From NCBI GenBank assembly GCA_020744425.1, contig JAGMUV010000003.1:930001-994000 (forward strand): a stretch of DNA of 64,000 nt. Reading direction: 5' to 3'. The first letter of the stretch is position 1. Each line of letters starts with the position of its first letter. Source of the DNA: Dactylonectria macrodidyma. Lineage: Eukaryota > Ascomycota > Sordariomycetes > Hypocreales > Nectriaceae. The position numbers were made by a program, and so were the translations under genes. Of this stretch, positions 21,201-31,997 are shown piece by piece. The notes under the pieces are model-generated. The model had not been told where the DNA came from. It saw only the letters and a program-made list of their open reading frames with translations, and searched no databases.

Positions 21201-23231
21201 TCAGATGGCCCAGCTGCCTCGTCGTTCTCGCACACCCCAGGCTACTGGATCCAGGTTATCGAGGTTAGGATGTTGCCTAGCCCACTCGAAGACGTAGGAC
21301 CGAAGGGCGTTCCACCGTGGGCACCGTTGCTCCCTGGGCTTGTTGTGTTCCGGCTCCACCAGGTGGCCTTGAGCCAGTTGCTTCTCGTCATCTTTCTCCA
21401 AGTCGTCGATGCTCATGAGGCTAATTTGAGACAGCTCCTCGTCGTAAGCCCGGGCCATGGCCGGGTAGCCCAGGGACAGGTAGTTGTAGACCTGAGTGAT
21501 AAAGGAGTCGTCAAATTCTTGGGCAATCTTGTCATCAAGCTCGACAAGGTTCTTGGCTTCCTGCGCACTTCGGTCGATGCCATGGATACCGTGTAGCCTA
21601 TGAAGACCCTTGGGCTGGCGGCTTCGACCCCGTTGCTCGACCACGACGGGGCTCTGGTCGCTAGAGTCTAGGTATGCAGGCTCATCCCGCATACCCATGT
21701 CGAAATGTGCAAAGTGTTCCACGCCCGGGTAGCCGGGAGTAGCCGGTGGCTGAAGCGTCCCCAACATCGGTGGGGCATGCAGGTCTGCCGGCACCAAGTA
21801 ATCATCATTCGATTCTGATCTGTAGCAGTAGCCTCGCCAAAGACCTTTCTGACCCGAAACATCCCGGTACCTTTCCTCGGCATGGCGCTCGGCGAATGGG
21901 TGGTCAGGCTCAAGCTTCGTCTGCTTGGGCGACGGACACCTCCGGAAGACGAGATCCTTGCCGAGCATGGGGGGAGTTACTGCCGGCCGCCTCTTCTGGA
22001 GCTGGGGAGCCGGTGGCTTATAACCCAAGCCGCCGAATGGACGTCCAAAGGGTCCGGCCTGGTTTCGAAAGCTGGTCTCAGGAGGTATTTGAGAAGGTTT
22101 GGCGTAGGGTATGTCTGCAGGCTTGGCGGGTGCCGCCGATGGTACGAAGGGCATCGGAGATTCCCCAATAGGCCGGGGCGGAGCCGGGGCGGACTGGAAG
22201 GGCTTATCTCTCGTCTGGCTCGTGACATACGGATCAGGCTGGATGAGTGGCATGAGACTCTCGCCAATGGGGCCCGGCGCCGATACCTTCTTGGTAGTGG
22301 TCCACATCGGATCCGGAAGAACGGTAAGGTCCATCCTGTCGAGGTCCGAGTCTGTACGCATCACCGTGTCGCCCAAGTCTCCTTCCGACTCGGTCTCCGT
22401 GTCCGCTTCCGGGACGGCATCCATCTCGGCGTGCTTGAAGTCGTGTTTGAACTCGTTCTTGAATTCATGGTGAGGCTCCGGCTCGTCAACCGCCATTTCA
22501 TTATCTTGAGATAGGTGTTCGGCATGCTCCTGCATGTGCTTCTGCCACCAGTTCATGTCCTGGCCGGACGAGGAGCGGCGGGGACGGCCATGGGGGCGTT
22601 CATGATGGCCCGGTGAAGTGCTCTCAGGAGAGTTGTCGCTTCCTGAGCTCTCGCGGAAGTAGAAATGGTCGATTCCGCCTTCACGGGCGTGGCTGTTGGG
22701 GAAGGCCGCGAGAGCTGCCTCCTGCATCTGGCGCTCTGCCTCTTTTGCCGCCAGCTCAAGCAAGTACCTGGTGACATTCTCATCCTCAGACTCGCGGCGA
22801 TTGGGTCCAATGGGGCGAGCCATGGGACTCGAGTTTTCACCACGCCCGCGTCCATCTTGCTTCTTCCCTCGGTGTTGCTTGGTAGTCGTGTAGATATTCC
22901 TAGTGTAGGGCGAGATATCCGTCTTATCAGTGGGTTTCGTAGCCGGTCCAACATCTCCGACTCGCCGGCTCCTCCGCGACGTCTCGATCAGCTGGGGCGC
23001 AAAGCGGCGACGCGGCTGCAATGCCCGGGGCACTGGTGAGGGCTCGCGCGGAGACGGCTCGGGGGTGGGTTCGGGTTCGGGCCCCATGCGGACTTGCTTG
23101 CGCTGTGAATCTTCGGGGTCTTGTCGGTGGAGGATGTGCTTCTGCTTGCCGGTGGTGCTGCGGAAAGTTTCGAAGGTCGTCTCAATTGGTTCGGGGGCAA
23201 ACCGTCGACGTGGCTGCTCTGGCTTGGCCAT
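21201..23231 (-). CDS. Disordered protein with duplicated RRRFAP motif and conserved-looking C-terminal domain
   Basis: Not recognised as a named family. ATG at 23231 (MAKPEQPRRRFAPEPIETT) was chosen over the upstream in-frame ATG at 23495, because the extra 88 codons are low-complexity Ala/Ser/Thr. The product is 676 residues with no intron. Most of the chain is Pro/Arg/Glu/Asp-rich and probably disordered. A motif RRRFAPEPIET at the N-terminus recurs as RRRFAPQLIET about 75 residues later. In the last 150 residues a more ordered, helical segment appears (KIAQEFDDSFITQVYNYLSLGYPAMARAYDEE, then WNALRSYVFEWARQHPNLDNLDPVAWGVRERRG). That is the part most likely to be a conserved domain. No transmembrane segment or signal peptide is seen. 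Its function cannot be inferred from sequence alone. Confidence 0.75.
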   Translation of the reverse strand: MAKPEQPRRRFAPEPIETTFETFRSTTGKQKHILHRQDPEDSQRKQVRMGPEPEPTPEPSPREPSPVPRALQPRRRFAPQLIETSRRSRRVGDVGPATKPTDKTDISPYTRNIYTTTKQHRGKKQDGRGRGENSSPMARPIGPNRRESEDENVTRYLLELAAKEAERQMQEAALAAFPNSHAREGGIDHFYFRESSGSDNSPESTSPGHHERPHGRPRRSSSGQDMNWWQKHMQEHAEHLSQDNEMAVDEPEPHHEFKNEFKHDFKHAEMDAVPEADTETESEGDLGDTVMRTDSDLDRMDLTVLPDPMWTTTKKVSAPGPIGESLMPLIQPDPYVTSQTRDKPFQSAPAPPRPIGESPMPFVPSAAPAKPADIPYAKPSQIPPETSFRNQAGPFGRPFGGLGYKPPAPQLQKRRPAVTPPMLGKDLVFRRCPSPKQTKLEPDHPFAERHAEERYRDVSGQKGLWRGYCYRSESNDDYLVPADLHAPPMLGTLQPPATPGYPGVEHFAHFDMGMRDEPAYLDSSDQSPVVVEQRGRSRQPKGLHRLHGIHGIDRSAQEAKNLVELDDKIAQEFDDSFITQVYNYLSLGYPAMARAYDEELSQISLMSIDDLEKDDEKQLAQGHLVEPEHNKPREQRCPRWNALRSYVFEWARQHPNLDNLDPVAWGVRERRGSWAI

Positions 23232-26200
23232 GATGGAAGAAGAGAGGGCGAAATGAGCGACAGCGGGTGACTCGTGACTGACCGACTCGGTGGTGCGTGG
23301 TGCGTCGGTGGTGGCAGGTGCGCCGTGCAGTACTGGACTGCTGGTCCTGGTAGCTGAGCTGGGTGCTGCTGCCGGGCTTGCTACTACCAGGCTTGCTGCT
23401 GAGGGGCAGGGGTGGACAAAAATGCAGAGACGTTGGGTCAGTGCTTCGAGTGCAGAATCAAGCAGTAAAGTCAAAGGGATCAAGTCAAAGAACAATCATA
23501 AAGCAGTCGGTTGATACAGATGCGCATGCCTCTATTGTTGACGTCGCAGTGATTCCCAGAAATGGGTGAAAGGCAGGATGAGAAAGCGGATGTGGAAGAA
23601 AAGAGGAGGAAACGAGTGAAGGTTGACGAGCGAAAGCGACAAAGAAGAACGACCAAGCAAGGTCTGACCTTTGAGACTGACTCTTGGGTGACCCAGGCCG
23701 ATGTTGAAAGATTGCGTCGGCGTTGGCCAAGGGGGTGGCGGGGCGGGTTGAGAGACGGGTGAGGGACGGGTGAGGGACTGAAGCCAGGTACCTGCACGCT
23801 GTCGTCAACAGCACTGGGTACCTCGTCCGTGTCGTGCTCTCGTAGACAGGTCGTATTGTCAGGGCGGCGGCGGTCACAAGCGCGCATCGCTGGGGCATCA
23901 CTGGGGCACCATCGAGACATGGAGAAAAGTCTCACACCCCACTCACTCCAGGACCAGGTCCAGCTCGGTCGGTACGGGAGGCAGGTACTGTGCCTGCAAA
24001 TAGCCTATGATGAGGTACCGTCGCCACACCCGGCCCAGGAATCCAGGCTTTTCAACAGGTACCGCCACCCATCGGCCTGGACCACCGCTCAGCTGCCCCC
24101 GGGACGCCGGCCATCAGGCGAACGGGGGCGTCAAACAGGAACAGGGCACCAGGCCGGGGCACCAGGGACCATACTACTGTACGTATGTTCAGGATTGGAT
24201 AGTATGTACGAAGTACTGGACTATACAGCAGAGACTTTGTCGGAAGCGTCCCAAATCAGGGCAAACGGGCATGCCGGTGTGAGTTTTCATGTGCGCGGCG
24301 CCATGTGCCATGTCGGCCCTGTCGTGGGACGCCGACACCGCGGCGAGCGGGCACTAGTTGCCTGGCGAGCACGAGAAGAGAACCGTCACAGCACCGCATC
24401 CATTGGAGCATTTCCATTGGAGGCTGTTCATAGACTTGAATCCCAACGCCGAAGCCGCTTGTGGCTTCATTCCCCAGCGCAGTGTCTATCTTTAGGAGGC
24501 TTTGTGTCGCAGCCAAGAGGCATGCAATCCGGCATCAAACCTTGGGCCGGAGAGAGTCAGGACATTCAACCACCAACAGCTCAGGCAAGTGCCGCCCGCT
24601 CCCGTCCCCAAGTCCACTAATTATTACCTTCGGGTCCCGAAGTCTCCAGAAAACCGATTTTGGTACGCTAATCTAGTCCCTGGAGCTGATATTGCTTCCC
24701 CGGGAACTCCAGAACGTCAGAAGACTGGCGGTGGATTATTTCTGTCCACTTGCAAAACTGGTGGGGGTTTGCTCTCGGTTATAATGGCCCCTCATAGTGG
24801 GGTTGGCTTCAACATGGGGGGGGACCTGCGCTGGTGTAACGTTCACAGTGACTAAAAGATCTTCACACCGTATCTGCGCTCATGATCGCTCCGTTTTCGG
24901 TGGGAATGACTCAGACCACACAGTGTCAACTCCATGCAACACGGTTCTCTGGTGACATTCCACTTTCCAACTGGAATCCTAGGATCGTCGCCCAGGGCTG
25001 CAAACCAAGCAACGTCAGCGACAGGTGCCAGCACGAAGCCTGTCTCGGGTTCCCCCAGGTCCATCCGAATTCCAAGCCATTCAGGGGAGTCGGAATAGGC
25101 GTTGAACACGGCATTTACCTTGGAATCGGTACTGGTCGCGAAATTGCCAAGCCAGACCTCATTTCTTCCGTCGTTGCAGTTGCTGCCCTCAACAAATGCA
25201 CCACGACACAACCAGTACTACCCACGCAGCACCTCGACGTTACACACGCAGCACTACGCACACGCAAGCTTCACTAAGCTTCACTAACGGGAAACACACA
25301 ACATTAATAAGCTCGTCAAAGTCAAGTAAATGTGGTCGAACCGTCTCGTTTCGTCTGGTCAGAGCCGTTTCTGCAGCCAGCCAGAAAATCCACCCGGGGA
25401 CCCGAACCCGGTTTGCTAGGCCCGCACATTGCGACTACCAACTGCTCCAAGGGTGTTTCCGCCGTGATGTTCCTGCAGCCCCCTCTAGAACCTCTCACCG
25501 ACACTTTCAAATTCGGCTGCTACGAGCCAAATCGTCAAAGGCTGGAGCGACGTCGTGGAGCGAGGATTGTGGAGCCTAGGTCGTGGGACTCGTGGAGCTC
25601 GGCGATGGCCCCGCGCGGTCAAGGCGGCCAAGGAGGCTCTGAAGTCATGGATCGACGGGCTGGGTCATGGCTGGTCATATCGCCATGGGAGGTCACGGTA
25701 GGTCTTAGTATCAGCACTGTGGCGACATAGCTGGAAAACTTGACGAACCATTCAACACTGGCATTCTTATCATGGCGGTCGTAGCATCACACTCTCTCTT
25801 TCCTCTTCTGATTGCGAATAACGAGATCCACAGGGGTACTGCCGCTGCAGACAGCGCCAATTCTGCAACCTGCTGGTGCTGCTGCACATGAATGACACAC
25901 ACATTCACGCACATGGCAGCACGGCGCAGGGAGGGTGCCATTGGGATGTCGACAGACTCGTGTTACACAGGACAACTGCAACCCTGGTTGCGCTGGGAGT
26001 CCCGAGCCGGAAGCTTGACTTCATGAATCCTTGCGCTTTGATACTAGCGAAACCCTCGAGAAGCCAGCCAGCAGAGGAGACTACTCAACCTCTCACACAC
26101 CGACTCAGATACGACGGGGATTTCCCAAGCAGTGTTGCGAGTAATCTCACATTTTACACATGCATTCACATCCTCACGCATCCTTACGCAACCCTTACAG

Positions 26201-29200
26201 CATGGTACATATGCACCCTCTGAAACTGGCAGATTCTGGGACGAAGCTGCCCTTCCCCCACGCGACAACGTTCTCATCCCTCACTTCCACGCGTAACCCA
26301 CGCCCAGAACAACCAACCACAACAGCCAACCACGGTCAAAGCAGCCTCATCAAATCCTCCGTCTTGACAGAGCTTATTGCACATTGCACAGCCTGCAGCC
26401 CGCAACCTCTATCCCACTTCCGCCCAGTCTCCATTACCTCTGTCGGCCACTCTTAACATGAGACATGACACGCCTTGCAGATGCCCAACGCCCTGCTTCC
26501 ATGCGAGTGCAAACGCGGCTTTATCGCCCCAACCACCATCGCCACCCACCCACGGTTCTGCACGAGGCGTCTCGGCACATCACGAACGGAAGAGTATCGC
26601 CGCCATCACGACAAGTGCTCCAGCGCCTGAAGCATCCCACGCGACGGAGTTCCACGTCCTTCCCTTCTCCCCCCACACTCACCGCATCGACCATGTCCCA
26701 GATGGATCCCTCTACCCCTGTCTCCCGGTCCCCTCTCTCTCACACACACCCCGTCCTGCATCGCTCTACTCTCCATGTCTCCCGTGATGCCTGCAAGCCC
26801 GTACCAGATGCCGAGCCGAGTCTAAATCGCAGATATCGCATCTGGTATGTGTGGTGCAGTTGAGCAGGAGATCTCTAGGCGGCTCTCGCTCTGCGGCCTC
26901 GTCGCCTATCACGCATGATGCCACACTGCATTTTCTCTCCATCAGCACAGACAAGGCCCTTGCAGCTCCGACCACCACCTTATTCCAACCAAGTCAGGGC
27001 TCCGGCTCACTGAGGCCATCTCATGGGGCATCTCTCCTGACTCCAAGAGCAACCCATATACACCCCCTTGGATAAGGTCTGGCTACTCTGGTTGTCTGTC
27101 GAATCGGTGAAGCCTCTCTCGCCCGTGCCAATGTGTCTGCTCAGGTGATGTCTGCGTCGCCCCAGCCTCGCTCTCCTTCCCTTTTCTCACCTCCTTCTCA
27201 TCTCGTGTTGGCTTCCTCAATGCCCATCCCGTGCTTCGTACACGTGGGTCTTTCTCCCTGCGCGCTCATCGATGATGGGCAAGGAATACATCCGTCCTCC
27301 ACTTCGTCGGTCAATGTCCTCGGATGCACGTAAGGATACCAAACCATGGGACCATGACAGGGCATGCCCCCTGCAGACCCGAGGAGACGCATCGTAGACT
27401 CTGCTCATTCTCGTCCTTCCCAAGCTTCACACCGCTCAGCTGCTAACTTGTAGTTGCCACGCAGCTACGAAGTGCCTTGGGTTGAGAAGTGCCCAAGCTG
27501 AGACCGTCTTTAGCCTCTGCGCCTTGGTATTAGGCCGGATTCATGGTGGTCTGATTTTGTATTGGACCCATACAATTCATGGCAGCTAGATGACCGAGTT
27601 AGCTGTACTACATAGATTTCACAACATGGCGTAAAGCCAGACATTCGTGCAAGCTCAGGGAAAGGAGCTGGTAACCAAGCTGGTCATAACTGCACCGCAG
27701 CAACCGCCTGCAAGGGCACTAACGCAACCAACTGTCTCATATTTTGACTCAGCACCGGCAAGATCTAAGATATCTCTCTTCCCCCAAACACGCCCATCGA
27801 TCTCCGGATCGTGAAATTAGCTCACACCCCAACATTCACCACCTGACAGCCCACCACCCACTCAACTCATTCACTAGTTAGAGCGAGGATCGTCCCGCGT
27901 CGCATCCCCACCCGCCATGTGCCCTCATCCTGCCGACTTGCGGGGAAACCAGACTTGACACTCGCAGAAACCTCTTCCGACTCGAAGTTTCCCTGGGCTA
28001 CATCTCTCGGCTTAGTTTCCTCTTGCGGTGCAGCGTGCAAGACTGCAGCGGCGAGACTGGATAGCTGGTTGTTCTCGGTGCGTTGTTGCCGAAGTGGTGT
28101 TGAGGCTGGACTCAGTCAGGCACACCTGCCGAGTGTGAGTTGTGCTACTACCATCACGACCCCGTAAGTAAGGGGTTTCTTTCGTATGGAGTACATGGCA
28201 CATGTTGACTCTCTAACGTTGGCATGAAGCAACATCTTAACCCCATACTCGACAGATTCTGCAGCTCGGGGCTCACTTCCCTGCGACGTTGCGCTCGAGC
28301 TGCCCTGTGACGCTATGGCTGTAAGCCGCGCAGCCTACTTTTTAACTATATGTAGCTTTAAGTCCTTGCATATGTCCAATCTGAGACTTTGTCATGCAGT
28401 GTCGTTCAGCCATCTCATGATATCATGTGTGGTGGTGTCGCCGTTATTGTAGCTCACCCGGGTATACATGTGCTGCCGAGGCGTCAACGGCTTTCATGGA
28501 GTAAGGGGGGACGTCCTTCCTAGGCATCCAACAGCTCTCTTTACTACAGTGCTCTATATTTAACCCTGATTGCATATTGTACACGGTCACTTTGATGAGA
28601 GTTCTCTGAGTGTCAACAGAACGTCTAGAATCCCATGCGAGGAATATTGGGACAAGCCAGCACGAATAGTTGAACAAGACTCCTAGCCTCAAATAACCAT
28701 TTAGTCTTTATATTGCAACTAAATAAGTCTCGTCTTTGATAGTTTAGTTATAAATCAGTGTGCGGGTCGCAACTCTAAGACGGTCAATCATTTTGCCCAT
28801 CTAACCTGCATCTCGCTCTAGGGTAGCTGAGTTGTCAAGCTTTCGGTCAGACTGCGACATTGAAGAAACCATTCTTTCAACCATTACGAGAGCGTGGGAA
28901 GTAGATAAAGTTGATACATGCCCTTATGTGTGCTTTGGCAAGCTCTGTGCTCTTTTGATTCGCTTTTGCTTGGATTTGAACGTGCAAGTTTTTTTATTTT
29001 CGCGACTGTTCTTCGCGCAGAGTTCTCCAGCGACACTATCCATTACGGCAATGTGAAATCGGATTGAACCTTTATGATTGAGAGTGCACGCGGGGGTTGC
29101 TTGTTACCTCGAGTAACTTAGTGAGTACCTATTAGCACTCTAGCTAAGGTTAATATCTAAATGCCCCGACTCGAGTCGTTGAATGCACAACCGCCCACAA

Positions 29201-30305
29201 CAAATCTGTCTGTCTTGTATTATACCACAACTTGATCTGTTTGAACTCTGTATCAAACCTGAAACATTTCACACGTTGAGCAATGAGAAGAAATCGGAGC
29301 AGTGTCTTATCATATGGCGGTCAGCTTGAGTTCTATTGGAGTACGGCGCTTGTTGTGCATTGAATCGCTGGAAGTCGTCGCTTTAACGTTTCCATCGTCA
29401 TTCACGAGCACCTCCACTCTTATCTCGTCGTGACAGAGTTATGAGCATTCTTGGCAGCGGACCGAGCCACGAGGTTCGTGCATGCGGGGAGATAAGCTTG
29501 AATGGCTCTACCAGGCTTTGGTGGGACGGGTCTGACGTTTGAACAGATAGGGAAAGAATATGCGATGACAGAACTGAGAGGGTTGTGGCGGAGAGATTGT
29601 GACTAGCGCTGGCCATTATGGGTCTTCACCGATCTGGAAAGCTCTAATCCCACACATGAAGACAACTCAAGGTCTTTCGAGGGCTTTTGTAAGGTCTTGT
29701 GTGTAAGCGGGCTGATTCCTCAGCCTAGCGTACCGTTTTCGCAAGTTAACCAAGCCATTCGGTCGTCATTTTACTCAACATCTTGCTCAAAGCCGACATC
29801 CATCCGAAAAATGACGACGCTGACAGTTTGTTCACCGTCTTTACCGTTCATGACGACCGTTTATGACGACCGCGATTAGAAATCCCCTCAACTCCTATCA
29901 TGCGTTCCCCGCAACAGTATGCAGGCAGCTACTCATCCCGCCTCTATGGTTCGTCAGTTGCTACAATTCCGAATACTCATTGCTCCGGCTTCACATTCGT
30001 TCCCCCCGTAGTTTGTCAGCACCCACGTGTCGCTATGCCTAAACAAGTATCGCCGACCTTCGGATACTTGCCCGCTTGGACCATCTGGGAAGCCAAGACT
30101 CGAAAACTCTTGAGTAATTCCCGTGGTTTGGGTGGGTTGGATGGAGACGGGCTGCTGGGAAGCCAGTTAGTTGCTGGGAGCGGTATGCTACATAGGAAAG
30201 GGCTGTCCCCTCCCCCGCTGGGCCTGGGGGTCGCTTCTGATCTCAATTTCGAGACTTGAGAGTATCGGGAACTTGATTTGGCTCGTCTTTGGATAGATCA
30301 CTACA
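23232..30305. other. Seven-kilobase gene desert
   Basis: No convincing protein gene is seen on either strand. Open frames are common because the left half is GC-rich, but they lack domains, codon-bias consistency and splice logic. The stretch next to 23231 is the upstream region of the disordered-protein gene. GTAC-rich words occur near 24170-24230. A tRNA-like relic lies at about 25386-25459 (minus). C/A-rich segments (25900-27400) look like long promoter or leader sequence. The right end precedes the MFS transporter. Confidence 0.45.
25386..25459 (-). other. tRNA-like relic with A- and B-box-like words
   Basis: Read on the minus strand, TGGAGCAGTTGGTAGTC resembles a tRNA A box and GGGTTCGGGTCCC resembles a B box, at roughly normal spacing. 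The outer segments CACCC and GGGTG can pair as part of an acceptor stem. The anticodon arm pairs poorly, the T stem has a mismatch and no T33 is evident. It is therefore probably a decayed tRNA gene or a tRNA-derived repeat head rather than a working tRNA. Confidence 0.35.
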
Positions 30306-31997
30306 ATGGCAACCCCGGACGAAGAGCGTGTCCCCGGTGTCGGAGCTGATGGTGTTCCGAATGTCGAAAAGCTGGGCCGCCAGAGACCCGCCAACTTTGC
30401 CTCGCTATGGGCTGAATTCGGCTTCGGCGTTGCCCTGCTGGGTTCCATGTTGCTAGCAGTGAGTTGTCCCGACTATCTATTGGTAGCCTACAAGGTTCTA
30501 TGTCCTCAGGAACCATGAGCCTACATATGCAGGAACCCGAAGGCTAACCCTGTGCAATGCCAGGAATTCTTTGTCAGTGGCTTCCACATCATCCTCCCGC
30601 CCCTGGTTTCGGAGCTCGACATTCCGCAAGCATCGCAGACATGGCCGTCGAGCGTCTTCTCGCTCATCACAGGCGCCTTCTTGCTGCCCATGGGCCGCCT
30701 CGGCGATAAGCACGGCGGCTACGTACTCTTCAACGCCGGCCTGCTGTGGTTCTTCCTGTGGTGCCTCGTCGCCGGCTTCAGCTCCAACTACACCATGCTC
30801 ATTGTGTGCCGCGCCATGCAAGGGTTCGGCCCGGCCGCATATCTGCCCGGCGGCGTCATGCTGCTGGGCAAGATCTACCGCCCAGGTCCTCGCAAGAACC
30901 TCATCTTTGCTCTGTACGGCGCGTTCGCTCCGCTGGGCTTCTTCCTGGGTATCCTCGTCGGCGGGCTGTCAGCCGAGTTCTTGAGCTGGCGGTGGTACTT
31001 TTGGATCGGAGCCGCTTCCGCCGGCGTTGTGACTGCCATATCTCTGCTGACTATCCCGTTCGACTTCCGCGAGAAGCGGCTTCCCGTCGACATGGATTGG
31101 TGGGGCATCGCGACTATTGTGCCTGGTTTGCTACTCGTTGTGTATTCCATCACCGACAGCTCGCACGCCCCGGAGGGCTGGAAGACCCCGTATATTATAG
31201 TGACGCTGATTCTCGGCGCCGTGTTCCTTGTCGGCGCATGGTACGTCCAGACGCATGTGTCGACGAACCCTATGCTACCGGCAGACCTCTTTGCGCCGCG
31301 GTACATGACACGCCTGGTAGTGGCTCTGTTTATGGGATACGGCACCTTTGGCCTGTTCCTGTTCTACTCAACCTTTTACATCGAGCTGGTGCTAGATCAG
31401 CCGCCGCTCACGACCGCCGTCTGGTACATCCCGCTCTTCGCAGGCGGCATCCTCATCGCCACCGTCGGTGGCTTCACGCTACATCTCCTGCCGGGGCGAT
31501 TGCTGCTTGTCATCTCGGCCGTGGCCAATCTCATGTGCATGCTGCTGTTCGCCATCATGCCCGAGAACCCCAGCTACTGGGCGTACGTGTTCCCGTCCAT
31601 GATATGTGCGACCATGGGCATCGATATCACTTACACGGTGAGCAACGTCTTCATCACGACCAACCTGCCGAGCCATCTGCAGGGTCTGGCAGGCGCCGTC
31701 ATCAACAGCGTGCTGTTCCTAGGCATCAGCTTCTGGCTGGGCATCGCAGACATTGCAGTAGGCCAGACGAGCCACCTAGGACAGCGGAAGAGTTACAAGG
31801 TCGCCTTCTGGTTGGCAGTGGGCGTCGCGACAGTGCCACTGCTGCTGATGCCGTTCCTCAAAATTGGCTCGGCTAAAAGTGATCTCACAGTGGAAGAGCG
31901 ACAGCGGCTTGAGGCTGAGGCACAGTTTGCCGAGGAGACAGTCGAGACAGGGGAATCAGTAAGGCGGCAGCGAGAAGCCGAGAAGGGTGCGGCATGA
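30306..31997 (+). CDS. MFS drug:H+ antiporter, DHA2 (14-TMS, Atr1-like) type
   Basis: The two exons are 30306-30458 and 30564-31997. The 105-nt intron starts GTGAGT and has a GCTAACCC branch and CCAG acceptor. The join gives LLAEFFVSGFHIILPP and a 528-residue product. The protein is hydrophobic throughout between a short acidic N-terminus and a charged C-terminal tail (EERQRLEAEAQFAEE). About 12-14 membrane segments can be traced. MFS motif A is present as GRLGDKHGG. An antiporter motif C-like stretch follows (ALYGAFAPLGFFLGILVGG). The overall pattern (VSELDIPQASQTWPSSVFSLITGAF) matches fungal DHA2 proteins related to the aminotriazole and boron exporter Atr1. It would act at the plasma membrane in proton-coupled efflux. 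The substrate cannot be told. No biosynthetic genes flank it, so it is not obviously part of a metabolite cluster. Confidence 0.92.

Noticed and set aside
30571..31876. Long open frames of 137 and 376 codons in other plus-strand frames of the MFS gene
   Set aside because: They are out-of-frame shadows of a clearly coding transporter frame, with Arg/His-rich translation and no domain.
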